DNA from: an uncultured Nitrosomonadales bacterium
GTDB taxonomy: Bacteria > Pseudomonadota > Gammaproteobacteria > Burkholderiales > Gallionellaceae
Direction: 5' to 3'
Assembly (NCBI GenBank): GCA_903934275.1
Contig: CAIZNF010000099.1
Coordinates: 1-8,676 of the forward strand
Length of the DNA: 8,676 nucleotides
Below are positions 5,658 through 8,676 of the stretch, one piece after another. The stretch's first letter is position 1; every line of letters begins with the position of its first letter. Made by a program: the position numbers and the translations under genes. The notes under the pieces were generated by a model. It saw nothing but the letters and a program-made list of their open reading frames with translations, had not been told where the DNA came from and searched no databases.

Positions 5658-7684
5658 CAATTTAACCGTTTAAATCCGCCATGACATACGGGCCCCTTGA
5701 GCAGGCTCATCACATCCCGTCCTTCCTCACATTCTTTAATTATCGCAAATATCGGCTCCAACACCTGAAAATAATTGCTGATTATTTCCGGGGTATGTTC
5801 GGTGCACACATAAACACTCGTTGCCGATAAATATCCCTTTGCCAACATCTCCTGTGCGATGAGTGTTTTGTAGGGTAATGCATTTGGACTGTTAAACGAG
5901 AAACCGGTTAATGATGGCAGGCCGTTGGTTGATATTGATAAGTTATATTTATTTGCCATTGCCATCCACTTTGCGGTGATGTCCAGACCAGCTTGTGTGA
6001 TCTGCTCCCAGGATTTAACGCGCCCCATGACTTCAAGTGTTTTAAGTGCTGCGGTAGGGCCAATGCGCTCTGTCCAAAAGGTGCTGCTGATAAAAGTTGT
6101 TTGTGCGGCCTCCATGACTTCGCGCTTGCCTATGATGGCTGTAATAGCGTATCCATTACCCAAGGCCTTGCCAAACATGGCCATGTCCGGTTCGACACCG
6201 TATTTTTTATGTAAACCTCCAAATGTTTCACGGAAGCCGGAGGTGCATTCATCAAAGACCAGCACAATGCCCCTTTCTGTAGCAAGTTTGCGCACCTTGT
6301 GCAGGAAATTGTCTTCAGGTCCCATATTGCGCACTACTTCCATTTTGATTACACCTATATCGTGGGTGTTGACCAATGTTTCCAGTTCAGAAAAGTTATT
6401 GTAATTAAACGGTAATACAGATCCTTTTAGATTCTTGGGAACGCCATGAGGTGCCAAGCCCTGCAACAAATGACCTTCCAGATTTTTGTCGTCGCCAAGA
6501 TTGGCGGATAGGTACCAATCATGCCATCCGTGATAACCGCAAATGGCCACCTTGTCTTTCCCCGAAGCCGCGCGTGCAATGCGGATAGCGATTGCATTGG
6601 CTTCTCCTCCCGACCTTGCGAGTCGTGCCATGTGCGCCCAAGGATGCAACTCGATCAATTTCTCCGCCAAATACACTTCCTCTGGGCAATTGAGGGTGGA
6701 CATATTGCCGGCATCAATGGTTTTACGAACTGCATCATCCACTTCTTGATGGCCGTAACCCAATATATTTGTGCCGATACCCATGATCGACATATCGATA
6801 TATTCATTTCCATCCAAGTCCCAAACCTTGCAACCTTTTGCTCTGCTGAAATAGGTGGGCCACAGATCCGGCAAAAACATTTCTGCGCGTTTTGAAAGCA
6901 GCATATTGCCGCCGGGAATAATTTGCTTAGCGCGTTTCCAAAGTTTTTGGCCTGTTCCCATGGTTGCTCCTTCGTTTCGAATCAAGTGTTGGTTAATATT
7001 GAAAATTTCCGGTTGCTGGCTTTGCAAGTTCAGCACTTCGCCCCAAGTGAAATCGACACGTGGATGGAAGTGGTGAAAGATTTTTTCAATAACGGCAAAG
7101 TCCGCCGATTCGTCCACTGTCCAGCGCAAAGCGGAGACATCCTGACTGTGCTGCATGGTAGCCGTCTTGAACAATCCCGATTCGCGCAGATAGGGTGTTA
7201 CATGTTCCCGATCAAAGAGCTTGCTGGTTTCTTGGTTAGCTTGTTCCAGCGCCTTGAACGTGAAAACTTCAATGTCCAATCCGTCCGGAAAGGTCGGAGG
7301 GTAATTGTTGCAAAAATAATCTACGCCTGCAGACTTGAAACCTCGGATTGCTTCGTCTACCAGCTCCGGATCTACCAGAGGGCAATCTCCTGTAATGCGC
7401 ACCACCACATCTGCCTGATGCGCCTTCGCGGCTTGCACATAGCGATCCAGCACGTCAGTTTCGCTACCCTGCTCGCAGGCATAGCCCAGTTTTTGCACAT
7501 GCTCGACCAATGGCTGATTACGTATATCCATTGATGTGGCAACAACGATTTGATCCAATTCTCTGGCTCGCGACAGGCGCGAGAGCAGCAGCTCGATCAT
7601 CGGAGCCCCGCCTATCAATTTCATCACCTTATTAGGTAAGCGGGTGGAGCCCATTCGGGCTTGGACGATGGCAACAATTTTCAT
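5657..7684 (-). CDS. fused cytidylyltransferase (SpsF/NeuA-like) and GSA-aminomutase-like aminotransferase
   Basis: This is a 675-residue two-domain protein. Residues 1 to about 240 form a cytidylyltransferase of the SpsF/CMP-sugar synthase type: VQARMGSTRLPNKV (7-20) is the nucleotide-binding loop and RITGDCPLVDP (96-106) the acidic metal-binding element. Residues 242-675 form a class III, fold-type I PLP enzyme close to glutamate-1-semialdehyde aminomutase: ARSGGEANAIAIRIARA (356-372), YHGWHDWY (384-391), the PLP-nitrogen aspartate in VFDECTSGFRE (476-486), and the Schiff-base lysine K506 in FGKALGNGY. The first half probably makes a CMP-ulosonic acid, and the second places or moves an amino group on a sugar. 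The start is ATG at 7684, giving an ATGA overlap with the aldo/keto reductase stop and the typical MKIVAIVQAR beginning; a GTG at 7696 is an alternative. A strong ribosome-binding site and ATG lie exactly at the domain boundary (6961). Domain calls are firm, substrates unknown. Confidence 0.92.
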   Translation of the reverse strand: MKIVAIVQARMGSTRLPNKVMKLIGGAPMIELLLSRLSRARELDQIVVATSMDIRNQPLVEHVQKLGYACEQGSETDVLDRYVQAAKAHQADVVVRITGDCPLVDPELVDEAIRGFKSAGVDYFCNNYPPTFPDGLDIEVFTFKALEQANQETSKLFDREHVTPYLRESGLFKTATMQHSQDVSALRWTVDESADFAVIEKIFHHFHPRVDFTWGEVLNLQSQQPEIFNINQHLIRNEGATMGTGQKLWKRAKQIIPGGNMLLSKRAEMFLPDLWPTYFSRAKGCKVWDLDGNEYIDMSIMGIGTNILGYGHQEVDDAVRKTIDAGNMSTLNCPEEVYLAEKLIELHPWAHMARLARSGGEANAIAIRIARAASGKDKVAICGYHGWHDWYLSANLGDDKNLEGHLLQGLAPHGVPKNLKGSVLPFNYNNFSELETLVNTHDIGVIKMEVVRNMGPEDNFLHKVRKLATERGIVLVFDECTSGFRETFGGLHKKYGVEPDMAMFGKALGNGYAITAIIGKREVMEAAQTTFISSTFWTERIGPTAALKTLEVMGRVKSWEQITQAGLDITAKWMAMANKYNLSISTNGLPSLTGFSFNSPNALPYKTLIAQEMLAKGYLSATSVYVCTEHTPEIISNYFQVLEPIFAIIKECEEGRDVMSLLKGPVCHGGFKRLN
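6959..6973 (-). promoter_or_regulatory. internal ribosome-binding site and ATG at the fusion boundary
   Basis: Inside the fused gene the minus strand reads GAAGGAG (6973-6967), a 5-base spacer and an in-frame ATG at 6961. The codons are Asn-Glu-Gly-Ala-Thr-Met, residues 237-242. The site matches the Shine-Dalgarno consensus better than most gene starts in the window. It falls where the aminotransferase domain begins (MGTGQKLWKRAKQIIPGG). It could yield a free 434-residue aminotransferase beside the full fusion, or be a relic of two once-separate genes. Confidence 0.55.
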
Positions 7685-8547
7685 AATTTTGGCCACTGAG
7701 ATGGGTTAATAAGATTCTCTGCATCGCAACGCAAATCGGGAAGATCAACCTGTGCGGTGCCGGTCGCTGCACCGATGATTTGCTCCAGTTGGTTTACGTT
7801 ATCTGCGCCCACGATGATGCGATCGATCTCAGGGAAGGAGAGTGGGAAGTCCAAACAAGTCTGAATAGCGGACACATCATGACCTGAAAGCCATTGATGC
7901 CATTTCTCCCACAAGTCACTCCATGGTGCGAATTTGGTCGGGATGGCTATTTTTGGCATCAATAACAGCCCCTGCAAAAAAACAGAGCGGGTGTGAATTT
8001 CAACACCATCATCTTTCAGCCGATACAGCCAACCTGATGTGAGTAAACGACGATCCACAAGATTGAAAGGGGCCTGCACCAGGTCGAAACGATACTGTGA
8101 GGCCAGCGTCTCCAATTCACTTGGGGCGTATATGGAAATGCCTACCTTTTGCACTTGCCCGATTTTTTTTAACTCTTGCAAAACTTGATAAATAGTTTTA
8201 CCGTCTTCCCCCAACAGTTGCTGAGGGCGATGCAACAACAAACCATAGACGGCATTCGCGCCGAGTCGAGATAACGATGCAGCGACTTGTTCTATAATCC
8301 AGCCGCTTACGTCAACGCAATCTTCGGGGATGGCGGGCAGCTTGGTTACCAGTTTGAAGCCTTGTGTGCCCACCTCACCTAGGCAGGCTTCACTTTCTCC
8401 ATAGATGATGGCGGTATCGAGCGTATCGATGCCATTAGTTGTTGCTACTTGCAGCATGGCTTTTGCTACCGAACGTGTAACTTGGCCATTTTGATTGGCG
8501 ATACCGTAAGGCAGACCGAATTGGGCGGTGCCGAGTGCGAGTCTCAT
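7681..8547 (-). CDS. aldo/keto reductase family protein
   Basis: This 288-residue (beta/alpha)8-barrel NAD(P)H-dependent aldo/keto reductase begins with LALGTAQFGLPYGIAN (3-18), a beginning typical of members found in glycan clusters. The catalytic tetrad is visible: D44 and Y49 in DTLDTAIIYGESE, K69 in LVTKL, and H106 in LLLHRP. A C-terminal cofactor-phosphate-binding region is seen at RIIVGADNVNQLEQII. It may reduce an aldehyde or ketone on a precursor of the sugar made by this operon; similar genes often sit next to NeuB-like and SpsF-like genes. The start is taken as ATG at 8547 because it gives the family N-terminus; AAGG lies directly against it, so the ribosome-binding site is poor. 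A TTG at 8580 would add 11 residues. Its TGA overlaps the fusion gene ATG by four bases. Confidence 0.9.
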   Translation of the reverse strand: MRLALGTAQFGLPYGIANQNGQVTRSVAKAMLQVATTNGIDTLDTAIIYGESEACLGEVGTQGFKLVTKLPAIPEDCVDVSGWIIEQVAASLSRLGANAVYGLLLHRPQQLLGEDGKTIYQVLQELKKIGQVQKVGISIYAPSELETLASQYRFDLVQAPFNLVDRRLLTSGWLYRLKDDGVEIHTRSVFLQGLLLMPKIAIPTKFAPWSDLWEKWHQWLSGHDVSAIQTCLDFPLSFPEIDRIIVGADNVNQLEQIIGAATGTAQVDLPDLRCDAENLINPSQWPKL

Positions 8548-8601
8548 CCTTGGAATCTTATGTAATGCATGCGCTAACAAAATCCCAGAATCATTAGCAT
8601 T

Positions 8602-8676
8602 CTAACTATCCTGCCTGACAAGCTCCAAGAGCCTCTCCCTTATTACAATATGAGCTGGGCGATTAAAAACATACGG
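8602..8676 (-). CDS. C-terminal end of an unidentified upstream gene (partial)
   Basis: One minus-strand frame is open from the window edge to a TAG at 8602-8604 and encodes 24 residues: PYVFNRPAHIV then IRERLLELVRQDS. The other two minus-strand frames meet stops within the first 11 codons or fewer. The peptide looks like a soluble, charged C-terminus, but I do not recognise the family. Its stop lies 54 bases before the aldo/keto reductase ATG, so it would be the preceding member of the same operon. It is too short for a confident call. Confidence 0.4.
   Translation of the reverse strand, partial: PYVFNRPAHIVIRERLLELVRQDS

Noticed and set aside
5925..6404. A 159-codon plus-strand open frame opposite the aminotransferase region.
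   Set aside because: It is antisense to conserved PLP-binding motifs, including the lysine region, and has low-complexity Ser/Pro/Arg content typical of a shadow frame.
6923..7534. A 203-codon plus-strand open frame opposite the cytidylyltransferase region.
   Set aside because: It lies wholly antisense to a well-supported conserved domain, shows no recognisable family motif, and is best explained as a shadow of the coding strand.

Overview
The window is a stretch of a surface-glycan gene cluster from a bacterium, probably a Gram-negative proteobacterium living in the environment. This guess rests on moderate base composition, Shine-Dalgarno-led starts and the mix of gene families; no taxonomic marker is present, so the genus cannot be named. 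Every supported gene lies on the minus strand, so transcription runs from high to low coordinates. Spacing is tight, and most stop codons touch or overlap the next start, as expected of one operon. No tRNA, rRNA, CRISPR array, insertion sequence or convincing terminator was seen.

Layout in transcription order: a 24-residue tail of an unidentified upstream gene (8602-8676); an aldo/keto reductase (7681-8547); a fusion of an SpsF/NeuA-type cytidylyltransferase with a glutamate-1-semialdehyde-aminomutase-like PLP aminotransferase (5657-7684); an RmlD-like short-chain reductase (4782-5657); a NeuB-family sialic-acid-synthase-like enzyme (3716-4795); a putative sugar O-methyltransferase (2550-3683); a possible 9-codon leader peptide (2511-2540); a small family 2 glycosyltransferase (1870-2511); a class I SAM methyltransferase (884-1786); and a DUF4910/DUF2172 aminopeptidase-like gene (1-887), which carries a frameshift and runs off the left edge.

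How they may work together (inference): the NeuB-like enzyme would condense a sugar with phosphoenolpyruvate to give an alpha-keto (ulosonic) acid, and the cytidylyltransferase domain would activate it as the CMP sugar. The fused aminotransferase and the two reductases would tailor the precursor or the product. The glycosyltransferase and the two methyltransferases would build and cap a glycan such as an O-antigen, a capsule or a flagellin glycan. The usual enzymes that make the NeuB substrate (a hydrolysing 2-epimerase of NeuC/LegG/PseG type, and an N-acetyltransferase) are not in the window. The exact sugar is therefore unknown.

The most notable points are: a strong internal ribosome-binding site and ATG exactly at the fusion boundary of the two-domain enzyme; Glu-to-Asp changes at two catalytic acidic positions of the NeuB-like enzyme; a single-base lesion in the DUF4910 gene; and a mini-ORF whose stop overlaps the glycosyltransferase start.
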